Shown here: piece after piece, positions 1 through 5,144 of the stretch
Layout: the number at the start of each line of letters is the position of its first letter
Position numbering within the stretch: the stretch's first letter is position 1
Origin: CAZTLI01 sp964614375
GTDB taxonomy: Bacteria > Chloroflexota > Anaerolineae > Aggregatilineales > Phototrophicaceae
Assembly (NCBI GenBank): GCA_964614375.1
Contig: CAZTLI010000317.1
Span: forward strand, 1 to 6,439
Length of the DNA: 6,439 nucleotides
Direction: 5' to 3'
The notes under the pieces: generated by a model
Database searches by the model: none
What the model saw: only the letters and a program-made list of their open reading frames with translations
Told to the model about the DNA's origin: nothing
Translations under genes and position numbers: made by a program

Positions 1-251
1 GCTTTGTCATTTATGCCATGACCAATCGCGCGGTAGGCATCTCGACAGTCGAAGGTGACCGGTTGTGGACATATCATGAACATGGCGGCATCACACCCAA
101 CGGCTGGTCATGGTCGCCCGATAGTCGCCAGTTGGTTTATACGGTTGCCGAGGCCGGACGCTTTGAGACCGTCTATATCGTGAATACCGACAACGGCAGC
201 TACTATCGCCTCAACCACATCATCAACGCCACCACCCTCTGGCAACCGTGA
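1..251 (+). CDS. C-terminus of a WD40/PD40-like beta-propeller protein (5' partial)
   Basis: The reading frame is open from the left edge (first full codon at position 3) to a TGA at 249-251, giving about 82 residues of a longer protein. The ATG at 18 is unlikely to be the true start because the frame continues upstream of it. The segment WSWSPDSRQLVYT matches the WSPDG/S-x-x-h-h-Y signature of PD40/TolB-type propeller blades. It is followed by a strand pattern (ETVYIVNTDNGSYYRL) typical of the last part of a blade. Such proteins are usually periplasmic or extracytoplasmic repeat proteins, or the sensor half of larger proteins, but with only the last one or two blades visible the role cannot be named. 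It is convergent with the GNAT gene. Confidence 0.7.
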   Translation, partial: FVIYAMTNRAVGISTVEGDRLWTYHEHGGITPNGWSWSPDSRQLVYTVAEAGRFETVYIVNTDNGSYYRLNHIINATTLWQP

Positions 252-287
252 CCTGCTGTGCTTCTGAAGACAGCGCTGCGGCAGGTC
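250..287 (+). terminator. Imperfect hairpin at the end of the propeller gene
   Basis: A perfect 7-base inverted repeat, GACCTGC (250-256) and GCAGGTC (281-287), starts inside the stop codon region of the propeller gene. It encloses 24 bases that can form a smaller inner stem. No T-tract follows, so it is not a classical intrinsic terminator. It may be a transcript-end structure or chance. Confidence 0.25.
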
Positions 288-340
288 GCACCGCAATTCG
301 TGGTGGACGGAGTGGCAAAAGTGGGGTTGGTGGCACTTTG

Positions 341-362
341 AATCGTGACGCGCACCACGATT
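341..362. terminator. Hairpin between two convergent genes
   Basis: AATCGTG (341-347) and CACGATT (356-362) form a perfect 7-base-pair stem with an 8-base loop. It begins two bases beyond the GNAT stop codon (365-367) and lies in the gap between the two convergent genes. A symmetrical hairpin here could end transcripts from both sides, but neither strand has a strong T-run after it. Confidence 0.35.
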
Positions 363-364
363 GA

Positions 365-862
365 TTACCCTGCACGATTATTGAATGCGTGCAGATAGTC
401 GTTGTCGTCCGGGCGATGCGTTTCTGTGAAGCGATTGTTGGTATAGCGCGCCAGTATCCGCCGCCAGAAATGGAGCGCGTCGGTGTTCGTCTCTACAATG
501 CCCAATTCCCAGCGCCCCTTGAACTGCTCAAAAATCTTTCGCGCCACCTGTTCGCCCAATCCCTGCTGTCGATACGGCGGCATGATGAAAAATTCGGACA
601 ATTCGTGGACATCACCATCCGGGTCGGGCAAATCGAGATCGACGATGACAAATCCCGCCCATTCACCCGCCACTTGAATCAAAAATATCCGGCGGTGGTC
701 ATCATCCCAGCAGTCGTCTAAATCGGTCTCGGCAAAACGTCCGTCGGCTTGTACACGCCATTCGGTTGTAAATCGGCTGAATTCGTATAGATAGAACTGG
801 TAGAGATTGCGGAGCAGCCGGTCATGTTCGGATTGTGCCGCTGGTATGAGTTCAAAGTGCAT
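365..862 (-). CDS. GNAT-family N-acetyltransferase
   Basis: This is a 165-residue protein, the usual length of a single-domain GNAT enzyme, which transfers an acetyl group from acetyl-CoA to an amine. The acetyl-CoA-binding motif A is clear at residues 87-107: a beta strand (ELSEFFIMPPYR) followed by the pyrophosphate-binding R98-Q-Q-G101-L-G103 turn and a helix. A motif-B-like segment (NTDALHFWRRI, about 126-136) follows. The N-terminal part is rich in aromatic and acidic residues and gives no clue to substrate. The ATG at 862 is preceded by GGAGGG about ten bases upstream, which supports this start. The gene stands alone on the minus strand. A good promoter lies about 140 bases upstream, implying a long leader. 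The substrate is unknown; small molecules and protein N-termini are both possible. Confidence 0.88.
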   Translation of the reverse strand: MHFELIPAAQSEHDRLLRNLYQFYLYEFSRFTTEWRVQADGRFAETDLDDCWDDDHRRIFLIQVAGEWAGFVIVDLDLPDPDGDVHELSEFFIMPPYRQQGLGEQVARKIFEQFKGRWELGIVETNTDALHFWRRILARYTNNRFTETHRPDDNDYLHAFNNRAG

Positions 863-1004
863 CGGGGTACATCCCTCCGTGTTGTTGATTTGTGCTGTTC
901 TTGAGTATATGCAGAATGTGTCCCCGCGCCCGATTCATCCTCCTGTGTGGACGTGCTACCGGCTTCCGGCAAGGCGTCCAATGCAATTACAACTGTGTTG
1001 CGGT

Positions 1005-1032
1005 ATAATAGGAGATAGACGAGGAGTATCAA
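1005..1032 (-). promoter_or_regulatory. Sigma-70-like promoter for the GNAT gene
   Basis: On the minus strand, TTGATA (1032-1027) lies 16 bases before TATTAT (1010-1005). Each hexamer matches the consensus at five of six positions. Transcription would start near 998, leaving a leader of about 136 bases before the GNAT start codon at 862. It was called by eye only. The opposite strand has a perfect TATAAT at 1004-1009 but no matching -35 box. Confidence 0.5.
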
Positions 1033-1103
1033 AAAAATCCCCACCTATCCATGTATATCAAATAACGTCAAACCTCCTCACCACCCAAGTTTGATGATAC
1101 TTG

Positions 1104-1137
1104 TTGAATCCTGACTGTGGTTCTGAATAAGATTCAA
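1104..1137. repeat. 7-base inverted repeat, possible operator
   Basis: TTGAATC (1104-1110) and GATTCAA (1131-1137) are perfect inverted copies separated by 20 bases, in the divergent intergenic region. The arm spacing (centre to centre 27 bases) would suit a dimeric regulator or a weak hairpin. No gene-proximal position supports either role strongly. Confidence 0.3.
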
Positions 1138-1322
1138 ATTCGCTCGCGCAACTAACCCCGGCATCAGGACATCTATAAACAGTATCATATCGTCATCCGC
1201 GTCATTCGCCCGCGTGTTGGGCACTGGCATGGGTGAATTCACCACAACGATTACGGGGCGCAGTCACACCAGCGTCTATTGTTCACCATCTCCTGACCGA
1301 TAGCGAATGAAAGGCTGAGGCC

Positions 1323-1523
1323 ATGAATACCCAACAGAATACCCATCCCAACCGCAACTATTTTTATCCCAATTGTGGCTGTGAGAACGAGGCCGCTTGT
1401 GTGCCGTGTCCACACTGTGGCATGTGTATGGTGCGGATTGAACGCTGCGCCTGCACGACACCGACGGCAGATTTGCACGAGAGTCTGCGTTATGACCCCC
1501 ATCGCGACATTATGGGCGGGTAA
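1323..1523 (+). CDS. Cysteine-rich zinc-ribbon-like mini-protein
   Basis: This is a 66-residue protein of unknown family. Eight cysteines fall between residues 18 and 44 (C18, C20, C26, C29, C32, C35, C42, C44), in a C-x-C, C-x2-C-x2-C-x2-C and C-x-C pattern. The central CPHCGMC resembles a zinc-ribbon knuckle (CPxCG). The remainder is polar, ending in a histidine- and aspartate-containing tail, with no membrane segment or signal peptide. Binding of one or two zinc ions, or of another metal, is a fair inference, but the function is unknown. The start ATG has GAAAGG eight bases upstream, a good ribosome binding site, which raises the chance that it is a real gene. It may share a transcript with the 64-residue gene 86 bases downstream. 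Confidence 0.6.
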   Translation: MNTQQNTHPNRNYFYPNCGCENEAACVPCPHCGMCMVRIERCACTTPTADLHESLRYDPHRDIMGG

Positions 1524-1609
1524 TCGCTGCCGCGTGACCGTCATCCGAGTTGATTTGTCGTACCTGCATCGTCCTGTTTAAGCGCAATACGCCAGAAAGC
1601 CTGTCATCT

Positions 1610-1804
1610 ATGAATCTTGAAACGCTGTCTCAAAAACATCTGAATGAACTGGAGCATCGGGTCAGCGAACTGCTGGCGACGCTGCGTAAGGCCAAAATTC
1701 ACGATGACCCGCTGGTCGAGTCGCTCAAATTGCTCGAACAAGAAATCGGGCAGCTGCGGCGCGAACGCTTTGACTCTAAAAATTCGCAGTATCACACGTA
1801 TTGA
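1610..1804 (+). CDS. Small helical, probably coiled-coil protein
   Basis: The frame is open from 1550, but the ATG at 1610 is preferred because protein-like composition begins there; the upstream extension is cysteine-containing and non-helical. The 64-residue product is charged and almost entirely helical in character. Leucines and isoleucines are spaced in heptad fashion (LNELEHRVSELLATLRKAK, then LVESLKLLEQEIGQLRRE), broken by a short IHDDP turn near residue 30. This suggests a two-helix hairpin or a dimeric coiled coil acting in the cytoplasm. No ribosome binding site of note precedes the ATG, which lowers confidence. I do not recognise the family and assign no function. Confidence 0.5.
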   Translation: MNLETLSQKHLNELEHRVSELLATLRKAKIHDDPLVESLKLLEQEIGQLRRERFDSKNSQYHTY

Positions 1805-1848
1805 CAGTATGCTGCCCGAAAGGCGCGCATTCAATATGGCGGATACTG
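1805..1848. terminator. Inverted repeat between convergent genes
   Basis: CAGTAT (1805-1810), right after the stop codon of the coiled-coil gene, is mirrored by ATACTG (1843-1848). Partial pairing continues inward (GCC with GGC), but the loop is long and there is no T-tract. It sits in the 64-base gap between convergent genes, where a bidirectional terminator would be expected. The call is weak. Confidence 0.22.
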
Positions 1849-1868
1849 AGATTGGCAGCCGGGGTCTA

Positions 1869-2135
1869 TCAAGAAAAACGTTTCGCGGCACGGAGGCGGG
1901 CTTTCGCCCCTTCTGCTTCGCGATTTTTGGGCGTGGCGCTGGTTTCCAGCGAACTCAACAGATGGCGCGTGATGACTGTAATCGCATCCACCGCTGCCTT
2001 GAAAGCCGCTTCGTTGGCCTGTGATGGTTTGGTGAATCCGCTGACTTTTCGCACGAATTGCAGGGCCGCCGCTTGAACTTCATCTTCTGTCGCGGGCGGT
2101 TCAAAGTTGAATAGGGTTTTGATATTCCGGCACAT
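1869..2135 (-). CDS. DUF2277 family protein
   Basis: This 88-residue protein starts MCRNIKTLFNFEPPAT, the hallmark opening of the DUF2277 family (short bacterial proteins of unknown function, usually about 80-95 residues). The conserved AALQFVRKVSGFTKPS core and the AKARLRAAKRF end are also present, so the protein appears complete. A GTG at 2138 lies directly before the ATG at 2135. The ATG is chosen because family members begin M-C-R-N and because GGAGG lies eight bases before it. The start codon and its ribosome binding site lie inside the 3' end of the truncated TrmO-like frame, in another register. The gene is therefore last in a minus-strand run that also holds the DHFR-family gene and AraC regulator A. 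Function is unknown; a cytoplasmic location is likely. Confidence 0.9.
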   Translation of the reverse strand: MCRNIKTLFNFEPPATEDEVQAAALQFVRKVSGFTKPSQANEAAFKAAVDAITVITRHLLSSLETSATPKNREAEGAKARLRAAKRFS

Positions 2136-2316
2136 CACGATTTCCTCCGTGTGTCAGGCGTATTAAATAATGGGCGTCCTGGATTATGGGCTTAATATCG
2201 ACGGCAGGCGCGCCTTCATCCCCCTGACTCGGCGTATCATCGCGCGGTTTGAGGGATGAGCGGATAAAACCAAGGGGATGCAGGCTGTAATCTACCTCGA
2301 CCATAGTGTAATTCAT
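2101..2316 (-). pseudogene. Truncated TrmO/TsaA-like (UPF0066) gene, N-terminal fragment
   Basis: The frame encodes about 71 residues from ATG 2316; ATG 2304 and an upstream TTG 2331 are alternatives. Residues near the start read VDYSLHPLGFIRSSLK, then DTPSQGDEGAP. This matches the opening of the TrmO/TsaA-like fold, which in intact proteins is a SAM-dependent methyltransferase acting on N6-threonylcarbamoyladenosine in tRNA (about 130-230 residues). After the GDEGAP motif the resemblance stops. The frame runs through unrelated sequence and over the ribosome binding site and start of DUF2277 before a TGA at 2101-2103. The rest of the domain, including most of its SAM-binding barrel, is missing. 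It is most likely a relic left by a deletion that brought DUF2277 next to it. A short novel peptide cannot be excluded. Confidence 0.6.
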
Positions 2317-2333
2317 ATCCTGCCCATGCAATA

Positions 2334-2360
2334 CCCGCCGCCGTAGCGCTCGGCAGCGGG
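2334..2360 (-). terminator. Strong GC-rich hairpin after DHFR-family gene A
   Basis: On the minus-strand transcript, CCCGCUGCCG and CGGCGGCGGG pair over ten bases with a 7-base loop. The one position that is a C-A mismatch in the plus-strand sense becomes a G-U wobble in the minus-strand RNA, which argues that the structure works in the gene direction. It begins 16 bases beyond the DHFR-family stop codon (2377-2379) and ends before the TrmO fragment. There is no real U-tract after it (UAUUGCAU), so it may be a weak or factor-assisted terminator, or an mRNA 3'-end stabiliser. Confidence 0.5.
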
Positions 2361-2376
2361 CAAATCGCTTTCATCG

Positions 2377-2925
2377 TCAGGCAGCGCTGCCCGGTTGATA
2401 GTGCAGCGCGACCACGCCAGAACGAAATGTCTGCGTGCTGACGACGGTCATTGGCGTTTTGGCGATGCTGTCGAAAATGCGTCCACCTGTGCCGACTGCC
2501 ACCGGGAAAACCAGCAATCGCAGTTCATCAATCAGGCCAGCCGCCATCAACGTGTGAGTCAGTTCGCCGCTGCCATATTGCAGAATATCCTGACCGGGCT
2601 GCTGCTTCAATTCCGTGACGGCCTTGACGACATCGCCTTCAATCAGGTTGGCGTTCCATGTCAGCGGCGCTTTGGCTGCCCGTGAAGCGATATATTTGGG
2701 CAGGGCGTTGATGCGGTCAGCGAATTCGTCCGCACCCGCGCGTGACGACCATGCTTCGGCAAAGGCTTCGTAGGTCACGCGCCCCATAATCAGCGCATCC
2801 GAGGCAAATAGCTGGTCATAGGCATATGTCTGGACTTCTTCATTGAAGTAATCGAATGTGAATAGCTGCGGATTTTCGATTACGGCATCCAGCGACATCA
2901 TGGTTGAAACGACAATCTTACGCAT
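2377..2925 (-). CDS. RibD_C / dihydrofolate reductase-family protein A
   Basis: This 182-residue protein is the full length for the stand-alone RibD C-terminal-domain family (DHFR fold, NADPH-dependent reductase by family). It shows the N-terminal strand RKIVVSTMMSLDAVIE, the GRVTYE turn (residues 48-53), ALPKYIAS (about 74-81), and the nucleotide-binding stretch YGSGELTHTLMAAGLIDEL (117-135). These are followed by LLVFPVAVGTGGRIF and a closing strand pair, FRSGVVALHYQ. Despite the name, members of this family rarely replace true folate DHFR and their substrates are mostly unknown. The start is secure: AAGGAG lies nine bases before the ATG at 2925. It follows AraC regulator A by 87 bases on the same strand, so that regulator is the natural candidate to control it. 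It is a paralogue of the gene at 3954-4493. Confidence 0.92.
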   Translation of the reverse strand: MRKIVVSTMMSLDAVIENPQLFTFDYFNEEVQTYAYDQLFASDALIMGRVTYEAFAEAWSSRAGADEFADRINALPKYIASRAAKAPLTWNANLIEGDVVKAVTELKQQPGQDILQYGSGELTHTLMAAGLIDELRLLVFPVAVGTGGRIFDSIAKTPMTVVSTQTFRSGVVALHYQPGSAA

Positions 2926-2959
2926 GGTTGTATGCTCCTTATGTGGGTGTTTATCATCG

Positions 2960-2967
2960 ACACTTGC
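2960..2967 (-). promoter_or_regulatory. CAARTGT element before DHFR-family gene A
   Basis: The minus strand reads GCAAGTGT here, 35-42 bases upstream of the start codon. The same RCAARTGT word occurs in the same orientation before DHFR-family gene B and both AraC genes. A shared operator or a conserved leftover of duplicated leaders would both explain it. Confidence 0.4.
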
Positions 2968-2970
2968 ATC

Positions 2971-3012
2971 CTATCCCAACACAAGGGGCCTAATCTTGGA
3001 AAAAAACGACAG
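2971..3012 (-). pseudogene. Untranslated C-terminal tail of AraC regulator A
   Basis: Directly after the TAG stop of AraC regulator A the same frame continues LSFFSKIRPLVLG and then stops (2971-2973). This aligns with the last residues of AraC regulator B (PLSLLFNTTPF) and with the isolated tail at 4552-4593 (NVSFLFKTLRV). An ancestral tail therefore seems to have been cut off by a stop codon. The tail is the part of these regulators beyond the helix-turn-helix domain, so its loss need not inactivate the protein. Confidence 0.45.
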
Positions 3013-3696
3013 CTAATCGGATTCGCGTATCCGGGCGATTTGCGCGGGTGTCTGGCCTAGAAAGCGCGTGAGGGCATTGGTCAAATGCGATTGATCGTAA
3101 TAGCCGACCTCAAATGTTGTATCGAGAATGGGCACGCCCTGCACCAGCAGCGCCATCGCCTGGCGCGCGCGTTCGATTTGCTGAATCGTCTTATACGTCA
3201 GGCCTGTCGTATGAACGAACCGTCGTTGAATCGAACGCTGTGACATATCGACAGGTTGTTCTTGCAGTACCGCATCCACCACCGGGTCATGCACCAGCAT
3301 CCCCCTCTGCGCCAGCCGCTCAACAAACGTGTCGGCATTATCAAACGTTGGATACTGCCATGCCGACCCATTCAACCAGAACGATTGACTCGATGCTGTG
3401 GGCAGGCTCTTATCCTGTCTATCGAGCAGCTTGAGCAGGGGCAGATGGGGCATATATGTCCCCACTTTGAAAACGATGCCAAAAAATTCCGCGTCAGACG
3501 GGTAGTCGGCGGGGGTGGCTTTCGTCTCTGGCCCGCGCACGGTGATATTCGTCTCGCCCAGATAGGATGTCACGACCAGTTCCCACTGAGTATTGGCCTG
3601 TGACGTGAATGTGCCTGATCGGGTGCTTTGTGTATGCCAGACAAATTCCACGAAGGGCGAGTCAGATAGGCGATTGTTGAAGCTGAAATCAAACAT
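3013..3696 (-). CDS. AraC-family transcriptional regulator A
   Basis: This 227-residue regulator has an N-terminal sensor region (1 to about 145) and a C-terminal AraC helix-turn-helix domain (about 151-220). The latter contains MSQRSIQRRFVHTTGLTYK, the first helix-turn-helix, and VGYYDQSHLTNALTRFLGQTPAQI, the second, with the family's GY-x-DQ-x-HL-x-R-like and GQTPAQ signatures. The sensor has the GPETKATPAD and SFWLNGSAW blocks shared with regulator B; its ligand is unknown. The start is fixed by alignment with regulator B at the RLSDSPF block, although no good ribosome binding site precedes it. Upstream there is an extended -10 promoter. The neighbour downstream is DHFR-family gene A. A 44-base identity with regulator B suggests recent gene conversion. 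The protein ends shortly after the DNA-binding domain because a TAG precedes a still recognisable tail. Confidence 0.92.
   Translation of the reverse strand: MFDFSFNNRLSDSPFVEFVWHTQSTRSGTFTSQANTQWELVVTSYLGETNITVRGPETKATPADYPSDAEFFGIVFKVGTYMPHLPLLKLLDRQDKSLPTASSQSFWLNGSAWQYPTFDNADTFVERLAQRGMLVHDPVVDAVLQEQPVDMSQRSIQRRFVHTTGLTYKTIQQIERARQAMALLVQGVPILDTTFEVGYYDQSHLTNALTRFLGQTPAQIARIRESD
3312..3355. repeat. 44-base direct repeat shared by the two AraC genes, copy 1
   Basis: These 44 bases are identical to 5633-5676. Both copies encode the YPTFDNADTFVERL segment that ends the sensor region. Flanking sequence in the two genes diverges quickly, including at third codon positions. Confidence 0.85.
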
Positions 3697-3730
3697 GCGA
3701 TTTTTCGATGTGTGCGACCAGATGGCGCAA

Positions 3731-3739
3731 ATTATAACA
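3731..3739 (-). promoter_or_regulatory. Extended -10 promoter for AraC regulator A
   Basis: The minus strand carries TGTTATAAT (3739-3731), a perfect TATAAT preceded by the TG of an extended -10 element. It lies 35 bases upstream of the start codon, giving a leader of about 28 bases. No convincing -35 hexamer lies at the right distance, as is common for extended -10 promoters. A second, weaker candidate (TATACT) lies about 20 bases further upstream. Confidence 0.5.
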
Positions 3740-3770
3740 GTAATACCCCCTCAAGTATAGCGCATTGCAG

Positions 3771-3782
3771 ACATTTGTTCTA
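3771..3782 (-). promoter_or_regulatory. TAGAACAAATGT element before AraC regulator A
   Basis: The minus strand reads TAGAACAAATGT, which differs at one base from TAGAACAAGTGT before AraC regulator B (6088-6077). It lies about 75 bases upstream of the start codon and upstream of the -10 element, a position suited to activation or autoregulation by an AraC protein. The assignment as an operator is inference. Confidence 0.42.
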
Positions 3783-3913
3783 GTCTCTGGTGTGGGGAAA
3801 ATGCCGCCGGCTTAAAAAGACACAGCGCGTAACAGGCAAAGTGGGCACATATCATATATACGCCTCATCCCTGCCCTTACTCAGCACTCAATCGCGCCAG
3901 AAGCAAGCGGATG

Positions 3914-3945
3914 GACTGCCCACTACCCATCAGCGGCAGGCAGTC
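3914..3945 (-). terminator. Possible hairpin after DHFR-family gene B
   Basis: GACTGCC (3914-3920) and GGCAGTC (3939-3945) form a perfect 7-base-pair stem with an 18-base loop. It starts nine bases beyond the stop codon of DHFR-family gene B. There is no U-tract, so it is only a weak terminator candidate. Confidence 0.28.
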
Positions 3946-3953
3946 GATTGGTG

Positions 3954-4493
3954 TTATTGCGCGGTGCGATAGGTCAGCAGAATCACGCCTGCGCTGAAGG
4001 TTTTGCTGGCGACCAGTTGCAAGTTGGCGCTGGCCTCTTCGGTGAATAGGCGTTGACCACTGCCGACGACGATGGGGTGTATCATCAATTGATACTCATC
4101 GACGAGACCTGCCTGCATCAGCGATTGAACCAGCGCGGCGCTGCCTGTGATGCCGATAGTGCCGTCGATTTCCTGCTTGACTCTGGCGACATCGGTCATC
4201 GTTCTGAGGATGGTGGTGTTTTGCCAATTGGCCTTGTCCAGTGTGGACGAAACGACGTATTTGGGTGTGCTGTTCAGTTTGTCCGCAATGCCAAATTCGT
4301 TGTTGGTCTGTGTAGGCCAGAACGCGGCAAAGTCTTCATAGGTCTTGCGACCATACAGATTGACATCGGTTGTGTGAATGAGTTCGTTGATGGTGGCTTG
4401 CATATCGTCGCTGAGATACGGGAAGTGCCATGTTTCCGGCGCTTCGATGACGCCATCCAGCGAGATGAATTCGGATACGACGATGTTTCCCAT
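3954..4493 (-). CDS. RibD_C / dihydrofolate reductase-family protein B
   Basis: This 179-residue paralogue of the 2377-2925 gene is complete for the family. Matching landmarks are GNIVVSEFISLDGVIEAPE at the N-terminus, GRKTYEDF (48-55), STPKYVVSS (75-83), the nucleotide-binding ITGSAALVQSLMQAGLVDEY (115-134), then HPIVVGSGQRLF and the final strand pair with FSAGVILLTYR. It is predicted to be a cytoplasmic NADPH-dependent reductase of unknown substrate. The ATG at 4493 has AAAGGAG seven bases before it. The leader resembles that of gene A (shared AAGTGT, CCCACA and AAGGAGCA words in order), so gene and leader were duplicated together. Directly upstream lies the tail of a vanished AraC gene, so the original arrangement was probably also AraC then DHFR. 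Confidence 0.92.
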   Translation of the reverse strand: MGNIVVSEFISLDGVIEAPETWHFPYLSDDMQATINELIHTTDVNLYGRKTYEDFAAFWPTQTNNEFGIADKLNSTPKYVVSSTLDKANWQNTTILRTMTDVARVKQEIDGTIGITGSAALVQSLMQAGLVDEYQLMIHPIVVGSGQRLFTEEASANLQLVASKTFSAGVILLTYRTAQ

Positions 4494-4532
4494 TTGCGTG
4501 CTCCTTTGATTGTGGGCTAATCTATCGTTAGA

Positions 4533-4540
4533 ACACTTGT
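4533..4540 (-). promoter_or_regulatory. CAARTGT element before DHFR-family gene B
   Basis: The minus strand reads ACAAGTGT, 40-47 bases upstream of the start codon, and continues into TCTAA. Read on the plus strand the same place gives TAGAACAC, so it is a partial palindrome with the TAGAACA half-sites found before the AraC genes. A site for one of the neighbouring AraC regulators is possible but untested. Confidence 0.4.
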
Positions 4541-4551
4541 ATCATACCGGA

Positions 4552-4593
4552 TTACACGCGCAGGGTCTTGAACAAAAACGACACATTTTGCCG
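4552..4593 (-). pseudogene. Orphan C-terminal tail of a lost third AraC gene
   Basis: Immediately after the TAA of the helix-hairpin-helix gene, in the same frame, the sequence encodes RQNVSFLFKTLRV and a TAA. The VSFLFKT core matches the LSLLFNT end of AraC regulator B. At base level 15 of 16 positions are the same (4583-4568 against 5332-5317). No other part of an AraC gene is present here. The most economical explanation is that an AraC gene once preceded DHFR-family gene B and was replaced up to its last codons by the helix-hairpin-helix gene. Confidence 0.55.
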
Positions 4594-4812
4594 TTATGAC
4601 TCCTCGGCAAAGGCCATACCGCGTTCCGCCATTACTGGACGGAGCATGACAATCGTCTTTTTGCCGACGCCATGCAGTTTCAGAATGTCCGATATTTTGA
4701 CACCGTTCAATTGTTCAAGGCGCAGATACCCCGCCTCGATGAGCGCCCGTCGCGCAGGCTGTGACAATTTTGGCAGATCGCTTTCCGGTGGATTCTGCGG
4801 TTGTTTGGTCAC
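4594..4812 (-). CDS. Small helix-hairpin-helix protein
   Basis: This 72-residue protein resembles the RNA polymerase alpha C-terminal-like / helix-hairpin-helix mini-proteins seen as stand-alone genes in many bacteria. After a polar, proline-rich start (1-14) come KLSQPARRALIEAGYLRLEQL (15-35) and a second unit, ISDILKLHGVGKKTIVMLR (40-58). The LHGVGKK turn there has the h-x-G-h-G pattern that contacts the DNA backbone. DNA binding without sequence specificity is a reasonable inference; the biological role is unknown. The start is a GTG at 4812 with GAGGAG six bases before it. It lies 59 bases from ATG 4493 once the orphan AraC tail is counted, and may be cotranscribed with DHFR-family gene B. 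Confidence 0.8.
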   Translation of the reverse strand: MTKQPQNPPESDLPKLSQPARRALIEAGYLRLEQLNGVKISDILKLHGVGKKTIVMLRPVMAERGMAFAEES

Positions 4813-4976
4813 AATCGTCTCCTCGAAAGATAGTGATGTCTAAAGGCAGTGCCAGGGCGCAAGTGCCGGATAAAAGTAGTGATGCGGGCTGAAATTATTG
4901 CCCTTTACACGCTTCTTATTTATGAACTCCCCATTACGCGCTTGCTTTTGCGGTTCAAACTTTAGCCAGCAGCCAA

Positions 4977-5144
4977 TCACGCGCTCAGGCTGGCGACGAT
5001 TTTGGCAAGGCGGCGTTCGCGGGTGGCTGGCGCCTTCGCCGTCACCACCTGCCGCACAAATTCCTTCTGGCGCGATGGGGCAAGCCCAGCAAACGCAGCG
5101 GTGACGCCCGCTGTGGCGAGTGCCTCGACCAGGTCTCGCATCGG
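4977..5144 (-). pseudogene. OmdA (YdeI/OmpD-associated) domain fragment
   Basis: In the frame ending at TGA 4977-4979 the sequence reads DLVEALATAGVTAAFAGLAPS, then RQKEFVRQVVTAKAPATRERR and LAKIVASLSA. This is the usual C-terminal helical module of YdeI/OmpD-associated proteins, linked by annotation to bacteriocin protection. In intact proteins about 130 residues precede it; here they are absent. In their place lies, in another frame, the start of an alpha/beta hydrolase. With no own start codon or ribosome binding site the module is probably not expressed. The exact left limit of the homology, about 5110-5144, cannot be fixed by eye. Confidence 0.65.

Larger units (their letters stand above)
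863..1322. other. 460-base intergenic region between divergent genes
   Basis: No convincing gene was found on either strand. The region separates the GNAT gene (leftward) from the cysteine-rich mini-gene (rightward) and so should hold promoters for both. A good minus-strand promoter is visible at 1005-1032 and a 7-base inverted repeat at 1104-1137. I could not identify a convincing promoter for the rightward gene. The region is long for a gene-dense genome and may include decayed sequence that I cannot recognise. Confidence 0.6.

Noticed and set aside
1004..1009. Perfect TATAAT on the plus strand
   Set aside because: No -35 hexamer at 16-18 bases and no gene start within 300 bases downstream; it overlaps the better minus-strand promoter.
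718..1044. 108-residue minus-strand frame with a hydrophobic start (MGIFLILLVYLLLY)
   Set aside because: It looks briefly like a membrane anchor, but the start is a GTG without a ribosome binding site. It overlaps the GNAT gene by about 145 bases in another frame, and the later sequence is of poor quality. The first part contains the promoter I prefer for the GNAT gene.
3790..3972. 60-residue plus-strand frame between AraC A and DHFR-family gene B
   Set aside because: No ribosome binding site, shadow-like composition and an end inside DHFR-family gene B; the gap is better read as terminator and promoter space.
4053..4520. 155-residue plus-strand frame opposite DHFR-family gene B
   Set aside because: It is the antisense shadow of a well-supported gene; composition is odd (many aspartates, cysteines and glycines from reversed codons) and no domain is visible.
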